Assembly: GCA_038496445.1 (NCBI GenBank)
Contig: JALMLS010000075.1
Span: 186,001-250,000 of the forward strand
From: Trichosphaerium sp. ATCC 40318
Taxonomy: Eukaryota; Discosea; Flabellinia; Trichosidae
Direction: 5' to 3'
Length of the DNA: 64,000 bases
The notes below the pieces were generated by a model, which was not told the origin of the DNA, made no database searches, and saw only the letters and a list, made by a program, of their open reading frames with translations. A program made the position numbers and the translations under genes. Shown piece by piece: positions 33,562-44,929 of this stretch; the stretch's first letter is position 1; every line of letters begins with the position of its first letter.

Positions 33562-36500
33562 ATGATGAAGGCCACTACGCAAATATTCGTCTTTGGGACA
33601 ATTCTTTTCGCTGTAGCCGTTTTGGCCGATTTTAATGATGGAACAAACGTTCAACTGTGGGATTGCGGTACAATACTTCAATAACACCTCTTTGATGTGT
33701 TTTTAGCTTCAAACCCTCAAAAATGGGCCTACCACTCTGACGACAAAACAATTCGCTTAACACAAGATTGTACGCGCTCTCGCCACCTTTATTACCACCA
33801 AGGCGTTTAACGGTTTAATAGCCCGTTTTTCCGTTTAAATCGGTTTTTTTTACATCAAAAAGCAACAAAACTAACTCAAATCGCAGCGAAATGTCTTGAT
33901 ATCGAGGAATATGGCACCACTGATGGTTCTAACGTTTGGTTATCTACATGCCATACTAGCGACAAAGACCCTGCTCATCAGAACCAAGAATGGACACTCA
34001 AATCGGATGGTAGTGTAGTAAGGTAAAGCCAACGTTTGTTATTACAAAACCCAAAATATTTTTCGAGTGAAAGTTCGGTCTACTTGTTCATCTTGTTCGG
34101 TTCATAACACTTTCAATAGTACACTGTCAGGTAAATGCCTTGATGCATCTGATTATGGCACTACTCCTGGTACAAATGTGCAAATCTGGTGCGCACATTG
34201 GCAGTTTTTTTTTCTATCACGTGATTTATTTCTACATCACGTGACTTTTCCATTGACTATTCCTTTATTTTAACTCTGTTTACAAAGGACTTGTACTGGA
34301 GCAGACAATCAGAAGTGGATATTCAACGCCACTGATGGAAGTTTGAGAGGAAAACAATCAGGTGAGAACTGATCCCAAAAAAAGTTTGTGATTATTTCTT
34401 GCTAACTTTGTATCTAACTACTATTTGAGGTCTTTGTGTAAACGTTGGGGGTAAATATACCACTCCTTGCGAGGATGCAACAAATAAGGGATATCCTTTC
34501 TGTAACACAGCTCTATCATTCAGCGATCGTGCGAAAGATCTCGTTTCAAGGTACTAACTCAGAACCAACTTCTTTGACAAACAGTTGCCATCTAACTCTT
34601 TAAACGCAGAATTCCTGCCTCTGATAAAGTTGGTCTCTTTATAAATGGCGCTTCATCAGTACCAAGCCTTAAGCTTCCAGCATACCAATGGTGGAGTGAA
34701 GCTTTACATGGAATAGCACGTGAGTGTAAAGTCGCTTTTAACTAGTCATTACAAATTTTATTCTCAGGAAGTCCTGGTGTTTCGTTTAGCGGAACAGTAC
34801 CTTCTGCTACAAGCTTTCCTCAAGTCACGTCAACTGGCTGTGCATTTGATTCCACACTTGTTTCTGATATTGGCAAAGTCGTCGGTACAGGTATGTGTCT
34901 TTGTAGATGTATGTAATTATGCCTAAATATCAACAGAGGCTCGTGCCATGTACAACGAAGGACATGCTGGACTTACTTTCTGGTATGTATTTCTAAATAT
35001 GATTAAACTTAAGGCTAATGTATGTAAAGGGCACCAAACGTGAACATCTTCCGTGATCGTATGTCGTGAAAAAAGACTTCAATAAATCGTATTTGCTTAC
35101 CACTATTTATTTAGCACGATGGGGCCGCGGTCAAGAAACTCCTGGAGAAGATCCTTATCATACATCTGAGTACGCACACGCTTATGTATCTGCTCTTCAA
35201 GGTGATGATCCAAAATTCTTACAAATCTCTTCTTGTTGCAAGCACTGTACGTTCTCTTGTTCTTATAATGTTAGAAGTATACTTACGATATCTTAGTTGC
35301 TGCTTATGACCTTGAAAACTGGGGAGGAGTTGATAGACATCATTTTAATGCCATTGTAACACAACAGGTAACAAAGATGCTTTGAGTTGATCTTTACTTA
35401 TTCCTTTTACCAGGACCTTGATGATACATACTTTCCAGCGTTTAAGGTGATAGTTTCTTTCATTAATTTGTTCTTACTTGTTACTTAAGAGCTGCTCTAT
35501 GAGAGGAAAAGCAAGTTCAGTCATGTGCAGTTATAACGCTGTAAATGGAGTACCATCATGCGCTAATCCAGCTATTCTCAACGATTTGGTACTCTATTTA
35601 TTCTTGGTCTTCTTACTTTCTTAACAAACTGATGTAGCTCCGTGCAAAATGGGACTTCCAAGGATACATCACTTCTGATTGTGGTGCTGTTTCAAGTTCG
35701 TTGTCACTTTGATCTTTGCATGAGTATAACCATGTTATAGATGTATATTCAACACACCATTACACAAACTCAACAGATCAAACGTGTAAGGATGTACTAG
35801 AAGCTGGTATGGATATTGACTGTGGCGGTTTCTTGAAGGACAACCTTGGACAAGCTATTGCGTAAGTGAATTATACCGTTAATGTAGTATAAATTCTTAC
35901 AGTAATCGTTTTAGTAATAAGGCAGTGTCATCTGAAACAGTTGATAAGGCATTATATAATCAATTCATGGTTCAATTCAGATTGGGCATGTTCGATCCTG
36001 CTTCAAATCTTCCAAAATACTCATCTCTCAGTGCCAAGGATATTGACACAACATCCTCTAGAGTACGTATTAGATAATTTATAATTTGATTTGGACTTAC
36101 TTATTGGATACAGGATCTCGCATTGAAAGCAGCTTTGAAAGCAATGACTTTATTGAAGAACGATTACAATACTTTACCTCTCAGCAAATCATTATCAAAG
36201 ATTGCACTTGTCGGTCCAAACGCAGCTGCTACTAAAACAATGCAAGGAAACTATTACGGAACACCGCCTTATTTGATATCTCCTCAAGCAGGACTTGCAA
36301 AGTACGTAGTGTGGTTTAACATAACGTGTTGTTAATTTCTTGTCTTAGATTTACTTCTGTGGACTATGTCAAAGGATGTGACGTAAGCTCATCAGATAAG
36401 TCTCAATTCGCTTCTGCTTGTGATGCTGCAAAGTCAGCAGATGCTACAATTATGGTTATGGGCATCGATGGAAGTCAAGAAAGGGAAGGTCATGATAGGT

Positions 36501-37715
36501 AACTCACTCATGATCCTATTTTGGCACTTACTTTTCATAGAAATATAATATCGTTCCCTGGTGTCCAAGAAGACTTCATCTCAGAAATTTCTGGATGCTC
36601 CAAAGGTCCAGTTGTACTTGTGATCATGTCTGGAGGTCAAGTAGATCTCACACTTGCAAAAGCAAACAAGAAGGTAAGCATCTCATCAAACCAAGTTATG
36701 ACAAGTAACATTCTGCTAACTATTATGAATAGATTGGAGCCATTATGTATGTGGGATATCCTGGCCAATCTGGAGGAGATGCTATCGCTCAAACAATATT
36801 CGGAGACAACGCTCCAGGTACAATAACATAACCAAAATAGATCGTTTGCGTTTTAACCACTTTCTTAAAGCTGGAAGATTAGCATACACAATTTATCCTG
36901 CAGATTATTTGAAGAATGTATCAATGTTCAACATGAACATGCGTCCATCCAACAACTTTCCTGGTACGTCTCGTACCTCTTATACCTCATAAATATGTCG
37001 TTTTTCACCATCTGACTTTGTAATTGTACAGGACGATCATACAGATTCTACAACAACGCTGTTGGCACAGTATATCCAGTAAGTTCCATCAACGCTGTAT
37101 TTTTAATTACGATGATTAACACATTGTAATAGTTTGGACATGGATTGACATACACGAACTTCAGTGTCTCAACAACTTCAACAACAAACTCTATTCCAAT
37201 CTACAAAATCAAGGTATGTACACAGTCATTTAAGTTCCGTTGATACTGACTTTATTGTTCAGGAAGGTGCTACTGAGGATAAACAACTTCGTGATTGGGA
37301 ACAACCATCTGTTGCAGGTAAACCTCTTATTTCTTTCTCGTAGTATCTTTGACTTACACTGCGATAGACATCACAGCAGTCGTAAAGAACACTGGAAGTG
37401 TAACAAGTGACTTTACATTCCTGTCATTTGTGGTACCACCGTCACCAGGTAAAAACGGCAATCCATTGAAATATCTGCACTTTTTCAGTCGATTGTATGA
37501 TGTGAAACCAAATGAATCAAGAACTGTTGTTGTACCTCTTCGTGCAACCGATCTCATTTTATCTGATATGTACGTATTATCTACAGTATACAACACCATA
37601 AAACAGAGACATCTGATGTGATAATAGGGACGGTGTACGCAGACCTTTACCTGGAACATGGAAGATAGAAATTGGACCTTATGCATCAGCTCAAAACACT
37701 TTTATTGTTGAGTAA
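33562..37715 (+). CDS. Secreted ricin-B-lectin + GH3 beta-xylosidase-type enzyme, copy 2
   Basis: Near-identical in exons and most introns to the gene at 26525. Tandem ATGs at 33562/33565 open the same signal peptide. The lectin has [20 protein letters not shown] and NQEW. The GH3 domain keeps [16 protein letters not shown] and the nucleophile motif ITSDCGAV, followed by a Ser-Asn change ([12 protein letters not shown]). The acid/base region reads SQEREGHDR, against SQESEGHDR in copy 1. The reading frame appears intact to the stop 37713-37715. Its second intron matches copies 3 and 4 better than copy 1. Its 3' flank is diverged from the other copies. Confidence 0.9.
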
Positions 37716-39100
37716 GAAAACCAAATAAAAGTTTTACTATTATTTCTGACAAACGGCTATGCTTGTGTTGTCATACAAACCTCGCTCAATAGCTAAACTA
37801 AAATTAAGTGGCACATATCCTTTTAATCGACCTTCTTTGCGCTGAACACGAGCACGTGACCTGCTATTAGTTTGGGTATTGTGTAAATCTTCACGTGTTA
37901 AGCGTTTTTCTCCGTTACGAACGGAAGTTTACTTGAGATAAAGCGGCGACGACAGCCACAAACTTAGTTCAAGAATATATAACAGCAATCATTCCGCCAC
38001 CCATTCCAGTTTGGATACTGTACTGATACAGCCAAATATCGTTTTGGCTACGTGTTTGAAGCATGCTCCGTGAACAAAAGCATAGCTCAACCTACCACTT
38101 GGATTATTTTTAAGTAAATCGCTGAATTACAGAGACACGGGAAGCTATAACGCACATTGGAAGATGCCGGTTTTTTGCAGTGAAAATTCAAATGTGGATG
38201 ATTCGTTACACTCAATATGTGTAGCAACACTTTGATTATTGGCATTTAGGTTCGACACCTCTCACTTCCACACAGTGCTTGCTCTATCAAATGCCTAACG
38301 AGCTGTTTAGGTTTTCCTACTCCTCTGCTAATCTAATTATTGGTCTCGTTGGTATTGTCCGAGTTTGGAGCACTTTGCAACTTTTTGTAGTTTGTGACTT
38401 TGTGTTTACTCAGACCTGACAGTTCTCGCAAGATCTGTCAAAAACTACAAGATCTGACGGAGCTTGTCAGTTGTAGAAAATTGAACGAAATTTTTTGTAG
38501 GATGTGGGTTATTGCTAATAAGCTTTGTATGTTGTTGTTGTTGACTAAGACAAAGTCAGCTGAAGTTTAACCAAACGTGCTTAACGGAGTAAAACACGTG
38601 TACAGCCATATACAACGCATACAGATTATTGCGACACGGTGTTTTCAACCAATTTGTTTTATTTGGTACATTAGCGTATGTAGTTCTTTTGGATTCTCTG
38701 ATGACCTCTAGGATACAACACTCGTCTCCTATACTCTAAAGCGGATGATTGTGCGTACTAATACCGTACGCCTAGCGCAAGATACTTTGGAAACATCCTG
38801 TTAGATGATGTGACTTGTACTTTTCGTCTTGCCTTGCAAGAACACTTTGATACTTCTGCGAAACCTGTTGCAAACTTGAATGATACGGACAATAAGCAAA
38901 GACTATTGACCTTTAACTGTATTCTTACTAGTCCAGGTTCGATGTGGGCGCTCCTACTGATATAATATGTGATTTCTATGACTACCTGCTCAAGTGTTTT
39001 TTCTCCCTTACAAAAAGTGGTGATCGCGTCTCGTTGCCTTTAATAGAAGTGTACTCCAGGTTTATTTTAAACCATAGGAGTACAACAAGTAAACGATGAA
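37716..39100. other. Central spacer with coding-like fragments
   Basis: Between the inverted GH3 pairs. On minus, 37850-37742 reads VQRKEGRLKGYVPLNFSLAI then NTSIAVCQK and a stop, following the GH3 copy-2 stop tail-to-tail. On plus, 38708-39098 holds exon-like pieces (TTLVSYTLKRMIVRT; ARYFGNILLDDVTCTFRLAL; APTDIICDFYDYLLKCFFSL) ending at the stop 39096-39098. No complete gene could be assembled and no family is recognised; they may be small spliced genes or remnants. Confidence 0.3.
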
Positions 39101-39105
39101 AACAC

Positions 39106-39185
39106 TCTTCAGGTGGGCGCTCTTCCAACTGAGCTACAGCAGGATTTAGTCCTGCTGGGTAGGATTCGAACCTCCGACCTCCAAA
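39106..39185 (-). tRNA. Candidate circularly permuted tRNA gene (3' half before 5' half; GAA anticodon-like loop)
   Basis: On minus the order is reversed. A 3'-half-like segment comes first: TTTGG (39-43), AGGTC variable loop, T-arm GGAGG TTCGAAT CCTACC (box B GGTTCGAATCC at 39172-39162) and acceptor strand CAGCAGG plus A. A short linker (CTAAA) follows, then a 5'-half-like segment: CCTGCTG, TA, D-arm GCTC AGTTGGAA GAGC (box A TAGCTCAGTTGG at 39136-39125), then CCCAC CTGAAGA. The two acceptor strands are perfectly complementary (8 bp including the flanking pair), and TTTT follows the 5' half as a possible Pol III terminator. Variable loop and D-arm resemble yeast tRNA-Phe. Weak points are two C/U mismatches in the anticodon stem and one bulged A in the T-stem. 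A rearranged tRNA pseudogene is the main alternative. Confidence 0.5.
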
Positions 39186-40031
39186 TCAGAAAGACCCGAT
39201 GACATTACTGCACCACACCAAATAATTAAAGCAAGGAGCTGTTTGTACGATGAAAAAAACAAAGCTAATTTATTGTGGTTTCCAAAGTAATGTTGGCATT
39301 GCTCTTTTGATTCTGTAAAGTATGAATAAACTACATAAAAAGATATTGTGAACAAAAAGGATTCTGAGTTTTTTACCAGTTTCATTTTAAATGAATACTT
39401 TGCATTTACCATGAGGTTCATCAACCCACATGACTTGTTCCTCAAGTTGTCCATTCTCATACTACTTTGCGTATTTGAGGGACACTACACGTGTTTGTTT
39501 GTGTTTATTGTACCTTTGTACATTTTGTTTTTGTTTTTGCAGTTGAACAGTGCTAAGCGCAAATCTATGATTGAGATTGTAGTGGCGAACAAAAACCACA
39601 CTATGTTGTTTGTCAGCGACCAGGAAAAGAATGGACTGTACATCAATTCCTCCTTTCCTTCGTGTACAACTTGTTGCATTACTGAAACTTTACCATTGAT
39701 AAATAAAATCAGTCGGTTCGATTAGCCCGCCACCGCTTCGCTCCCATCTCGTTTCTTCTTACAAAGGGGTAGAACGTCTGGATTGGGTGGTCTTTGGTTT
39801 GTACCTATTAAGGCCAAACACGTGTTCACTTGTTTTATCTCTCCGTCACAGGGAGTGAATGGTTATGTTTTCTTTATAATGACAAGTATAAGAAAATCGT
39901 GCTAAGCTTACTTAATTATTTGACAATTTAACTCACGGTTCGTTTAGCTGTGCTTACATACTCTTCAATAAAATGACTATTTATTATTGAGTTGATATTG
40001 CTATTATTAGGATACTCTGATTTGGTGTTTC
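39186..40031. other. Spacer between tRNA-like element and GH3 copy 3
   Basis: Contains a 125-codon plus-strand open frame (39348-39725) with a hydrophobic middle and a hydrophilic end (KRKSMIEIVVANKNHTMLFV). It lacks a convincing start context or family and is not called. The right end carries the copy-3 3' flank with AATAAA-type signals on minus. Confidence 0.4.
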
Positions 40032-43000
40032 TTACTCAACAATGAAAGTATTTTGAGCTGATGCATAAGGTCCAATTTCTATCTTCCATGTTCCAGGTAA
40101 AGGTCTGCGTACACCGTCCCTATTATCACATCAGATCTCTGTTTTATGGTGTTGTATACTGTAGATAATACGTACATATCAGATAAAATGAGATCGGTTG
40201 CACGAAGAGGTACAACAACAGTTCTTGATTCATTTGGTTTCACATCATACAATCGACTGAAAAAGTGCAGATATTTCAATGGATTGCCGTTTTTACCTGG
40301 TGACGGTGGTACCACAAATGAAAGGAATGTGAAATCACTTGTTACACTTCCAGTGTTCTTTACGACTGCTGTGATGTCTATCGCAGTGTAAGCATATAGG
40401 GCAAGTTAAGTAAAAGACATGTACCTGCAACAGATGGTTGTTCCCAATCACGAAGTTGTTTATCCTCAGTAGCACCTTCCTGAACAATAAGGTCAGTATC
40501 AACACAACTTAAATGACTGTGAACGTACCTTGATTTTGTAGATTGGAATAGAGTTTGTTGTTGAAGTTGTTGAGACACTGAAGTTCGTGTATGTCAATCC
40601 ATGTCCAAACTATTACAATGTGTTAATCATCGCAATTAAAATAGTGTCGATGGAACTTACTGGATATACTGTGCCAACAGCATTGTTGTAGAATCTGTAT
40701 GATCGTCCTGTACAATTGAAAAGTCAGATGGTGTAATTAACAGCATATTTCTATGAGAATAGGACGTACCAGGAAAGTTGGTGGATGGACGCATGTTCAT
40801 GTTGAACATTGATACATTCTTCAAATAATCTGCAGGATAAATTGTGTATGCTAATCTTCCAGCTTTGAGAGGTGGTTAAAACGCAAACGATCTATTTTGG
40901 TTATGTTTGTTATTGTACCTGGAGCGTTGTCTCCGAATATTGTTTGAGCGATAGCATCTCCTCCAGATTGGCCAGGATATCCCACATACATAATGGCTCC
41001 AATCTATTCAAAATAGTTAGAACTGGTCTCTTGTTATGACATGGTTTGATAGATGCTTACCCTCTTGTTTGCTTTTGCAAGTGTGAGATCTACTTGACCT
41101 CCAGACATGATCACAAGTACAACTGGACCTTTGGAGCATCCAGAAATTTCTGAGATGAAGTCTTCTTGGACACCAGGGAACGATATTATAGTTCTATGAA
41201 AGTAAGTAAAAAAAATGATCGTGAGTAAATGGTTTACCTATCATGACCTTCCCTTTCTTGACTTCCATCGATGCCCATAACCATAATTGTAGCATCTGCT
41301 GACTTTGCAGCATCACAAGCAGCAGGGAATTGAGACTTATCTGATGAACTTATGTCACATCCTTTGACATAGTCCACAGAAGTAAATCTAAGACAAGAAA
41401 TTAACAACACGTTGTGTTAAACCAGTAGTAATCATACTACGTACTTTGCAAGTCCCACTTGAGGAGATATCAAATAAGGTGCAGTTCCGAAATAGTTTCC
41501 TTGCAACGTATTAGTAGCGTTAGCGTTAGGACCAACAAGTGCAATCCTTGATAATGATTTTCTGAGAGGTAAAGTATTGTCATCGTTCTTCAATAATGTC
41601 ATTGCTTTCAAAGCTGCTTTCAATGCGAGATCCTAACATTAATTAGTATGGTATTGTGAACAAGAAAGTTCAAATCAAGTAATAATGTAATACGTACTCT
41701 AGAGGATTTTGTGTCAATATCCTTGGCACTGAGAGATGAGTATTTTGGAAGATTTGAAGCAGGATCGAACATGCCCAATCTGAATTGAACCATGAATTGA
41801 TTATATAATGCCTTATCAACTGTTTCAGATGATACTGCCTTATTACTAAAAGCGATTAATGTCAAAAGGTTATATTACTCCAACGGCGTAATTCACTTAC
41901 GTAATAGCTTGTCCTAGATTGGTCTCCATGAAGCGACCACAGTCAATATCCATACCAGCTTCCAATGTAACCTTGCAAGTTTGATCTGTTGAGTTTGTGT
42001 AATGGTGTGTTTTGTATACGTCTACAAAAACACGTTATACATAGATGAAGATAACGTGATAACAAACCTGAAACAGCATTACAATCAGAAGTGATGTATC
42101 CTTGGAAGTCCCATTTTGCACGGAGCTACATTAGGTTAGAACACAAATACAAAGAGTAACAAATAGAGTACCAAGTCGTTGAGAATAGCTGGATCAGCGC
42201 ATGATGGTACTCCATTCACAGCATTATAACTGCACATGACTGAACTTGCTTTACCCCTCATGGAGCAGCTCTACAGGAAGAATTAAGAAAATTACATAAT
42301 AACTTTAACTCACCTTAAACGCTGGAAAGTATGTATCATCAAGGTCCTGAAAAGGAATAAGTAAAGATCAACTCAAAGCATCTTTGTTACCTGTTGTGTT
42401 ACAATGGCATTAAAGTGATGTCTATCAACTCCTTCCCAGTTTTCGAGGTCATAAGCAGCAACTAAGATATCGTAAGTTTACTTCTAACATTATAAGAACA
42501 AGAGAACGTACAGTGCTTGCAACAAGAAGATATTTGTAAGTATTTTGGATCATCACCTTGAAGAGCAGATACATAAGCGTGTGCATACTCAGCTGTATGA
42601 TAAGGATCTTCGCCGGGAGTTTCTTGACCACGACCCCATCGTGCTAAATAAATAGTGGTAGCAAATAGGTTTTGAAGTCTTTTTTTTTACAACATACGAT
42701 CACGGAAGATATTCACGTTTGGTGCCCTTTATGCATACATTAGCCATGGTTTATTATCACAAATATATTTGAGAAATACATACCAGAAAGTAAGTCCAGC
42801 ATGTCCTTCATTGTGCATGGCGCGAGCCTCTGTTGATATTTAGGCATAATTACATACAAAACAAAAGACACATACCTGTACCGACGACTTTGCCAATATC
42901 AGAAACAAGTGTGGAATCAAATGCGCAGCCAGTTGACGTGACTTGAGGAAAGCTTGTAGCATATGGTACTGTTCCTCTAAACGAAACACCAGGACTGTCT

Positions 43001-44183
43001 GAGCGAAAAAAATTTGCTTAGTAATTAGTTAAAAGCTACTTTATACTCACGTGCTATTCCATGTAAAGCTTCACTCCACCATTGGTATGCTGGAATCTTA
43101 AGGCTTGGTACTGCCCCGGCACTATTTCTAAAGAGACCAACTTTATCAGAGGCAGGAATTCTGCGTTTAAAGAGTTAGATGGTATCACGGTTATGTAACT
43201 TGTCAAAGAAGTTAGGACCTTGAAACGAGATCTTTCGCACGATCGCTGAATGATAGAGCTGTGTTACAGAAAGGATATCCCTTATTTGTTGCATCATCGC
43301 AAGGAGTGGTATATGAAGCGGCAACGTTTACGCAAAGACCTAAAATATGTAGTTAGACAAACAGCACTGCGGATCAGTTCTCACCTGATTGTTTCCCTCT
43401 CAAACTTCCATCAGTGGCGTTGAATATCCACTTCTGATTGTCTGCGCCAGTACAAGTCCTTGTAAACAGAGTTAAAAAAGAAAGGAATAGTCAATGGAAA
43501 AGTCACGTGATGTAGAAATAAATCACGTGATAGAAAAAAAACTGTCTGTTTGCTCACCAGATTTGTATGTTTGTTCCAGGAGTAGTGCCATAATCAGATG
43601 CATCAAGGCATTTACCAGACAGTGTACTATTGAAAGTGTTATGAACCGAACAAGATGAACAAGTAGACCGAACTTTCACTCGAAAAATATTTTGGGTTTT
43701 GTAATAACAAACGTTGGCTTTACCTTACTACACTACCATCCGATTTGAGTGTCCATTCTTGGTTCTGATGAGCAGGGTTTTTGTCGCTAGTGTGGCATGT
43801 AGATAACCAAACGTTAGAACCGTCAGTGGTGCCGTAGCTAGCGATATCAATACATTTCGCTTGATTTGAGTTAGTTTTGTTGCTTTTTGATGAAAAAAAA
43901 ACCGATTTAAACGGAAAAACGGGCTATTAAACCGTTAAACGCCTTGGTGGTAATAAAGGTGGCAAGAGCGCGTACAATCTTGTGTCAAGCGAATTGTTTT
44001 GTCGTCAGAGTGGTAGGCCCATTTTTGAGGGTTTGAAGCTAAAAACACATCAAAGAGGTGTTATTGAAGTATTGTACCGCAATCCCACAGTTGAACGTTT
44101 GTTCCGTCATTAAAATCGGCCAAAACGGCTACAGCGAAAAGAATTGTCCCAAAGACGAATATTTGCGTTGTGTCCCTCATCAT
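40032..44183 (-). CDS. Secreted ricin-B-lectin + GH3 beta-xylosidase-type enzyme, copy 3
   Basis: Inverted copy. Tandem ATGs at 44183/44180 begin [20 protein letters not shown]. The lectin exons (44120-43400) and GH3 exons follow the same splice pattern as the plus-strand copies. The nucleophile motif is YITSDCNAV, with Asn where the others have Gly. The acid/base region is SQEREGHDR. Small differences include [19 protein letters not shown] and [14 protein letters not shown]. The frame looks open through all exons to the stop 40034-40032. Its upstream 190 bp match the copy-2 promoter in inverse orientation, so copies 2 and 3 are likely the most recent inverted pair at the 5' side. Confidence 0.88.
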
Positions 44184-44929
44184 GAAGGTTGTAAACGCAA
44201 TTGTAATGTGATACAACGGACAAACTGACTTAGGTGCGGGCAGTTAACACGTTTAATAGTGCACTACTTATCTTGGTGGACAAATACCTTGTCAATATCT
44301 TGGCTCTCATTCCTCTAGGTGAGAGTCAACGTATTCTAGAAGTAGCACAATACCTTTAAGAAATCACGTGGTGTTATTTATGCGAAAATTTGGATCCACA
44401 AATTCAAAACAATTTCTGTAAATACTTCAGAATACAGGATTTTGCTCAGAAAAGGTTTCCTTTTTTCAAGGACTTTTGGCTCATTTATTTTGTACTCGTG
44501 AGTAAAAGGGCGGGTAGTGGGATGATTGTTGCTTGCCATCAGTTGATCTGTGCGTGCCGTGTGCGGTAATCTCAGATTGTGGTTGGTCAGCTAGTTCCTT
44601 CAAACGCCTGGAATTCCAGCGGAATAAACAGACATTAGTATAACGGGTGACAGTTGTAATTTTGACTGAAACAGAATCAAGCTGCCAGAAAACCGGCTTT
44701 TCATTCTATTCGTTCAAATTACACTTCTTTTTTTTCCCGTACGCGTTGAAAATACTTGAAAAAGCAAAATAACATATTTATGGGGAAAAAGTCGGACTTG
44801 AATGACTAGCTTCATTATTAGCCACTAGGCTAGATTTTAAAATATACAAAGTTCTACATGTTGAGCAATAGTGACAAATTATTTTTATTGAGTTGATTGT
44901 TACTATTAGGATACTATGGTTTGGTTTTC
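44184..44929. other. Spacer between GH3 copies 3 and 4
   Basis: Holds the copy-3 promoter block (44184-44372, the inverse of 33360-33561) and the copy-4 3' flank. A tRNA-like box A/box B pair on minus at about 44835-44787 is too short for a tRNA. No gene seen. Confidence 0.5.

Noticed and set aside
39137-39157. The 8-bp hairpin at the tRNA-like locus as a simple transcription terminator
   Set aside because: It is explained better as paired acceptor strands because D-arm, T-arm, box A and box B sit at the correct distances on either side.
40146-40391. 81-codon frame antisense to the GH3 C-terminal exon, open in several copies
   Set aside because: It is conserved only because the sense exon is duplicated; it has no independent features.
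44787-44840. tRNA-like box A (TAGCCTAGTGG) and box-B-like (ATTCAAGTCC) on minus followed by T5
   Set aside because: The boxes are too close for an anticodon arm and no acceptor strands pair.
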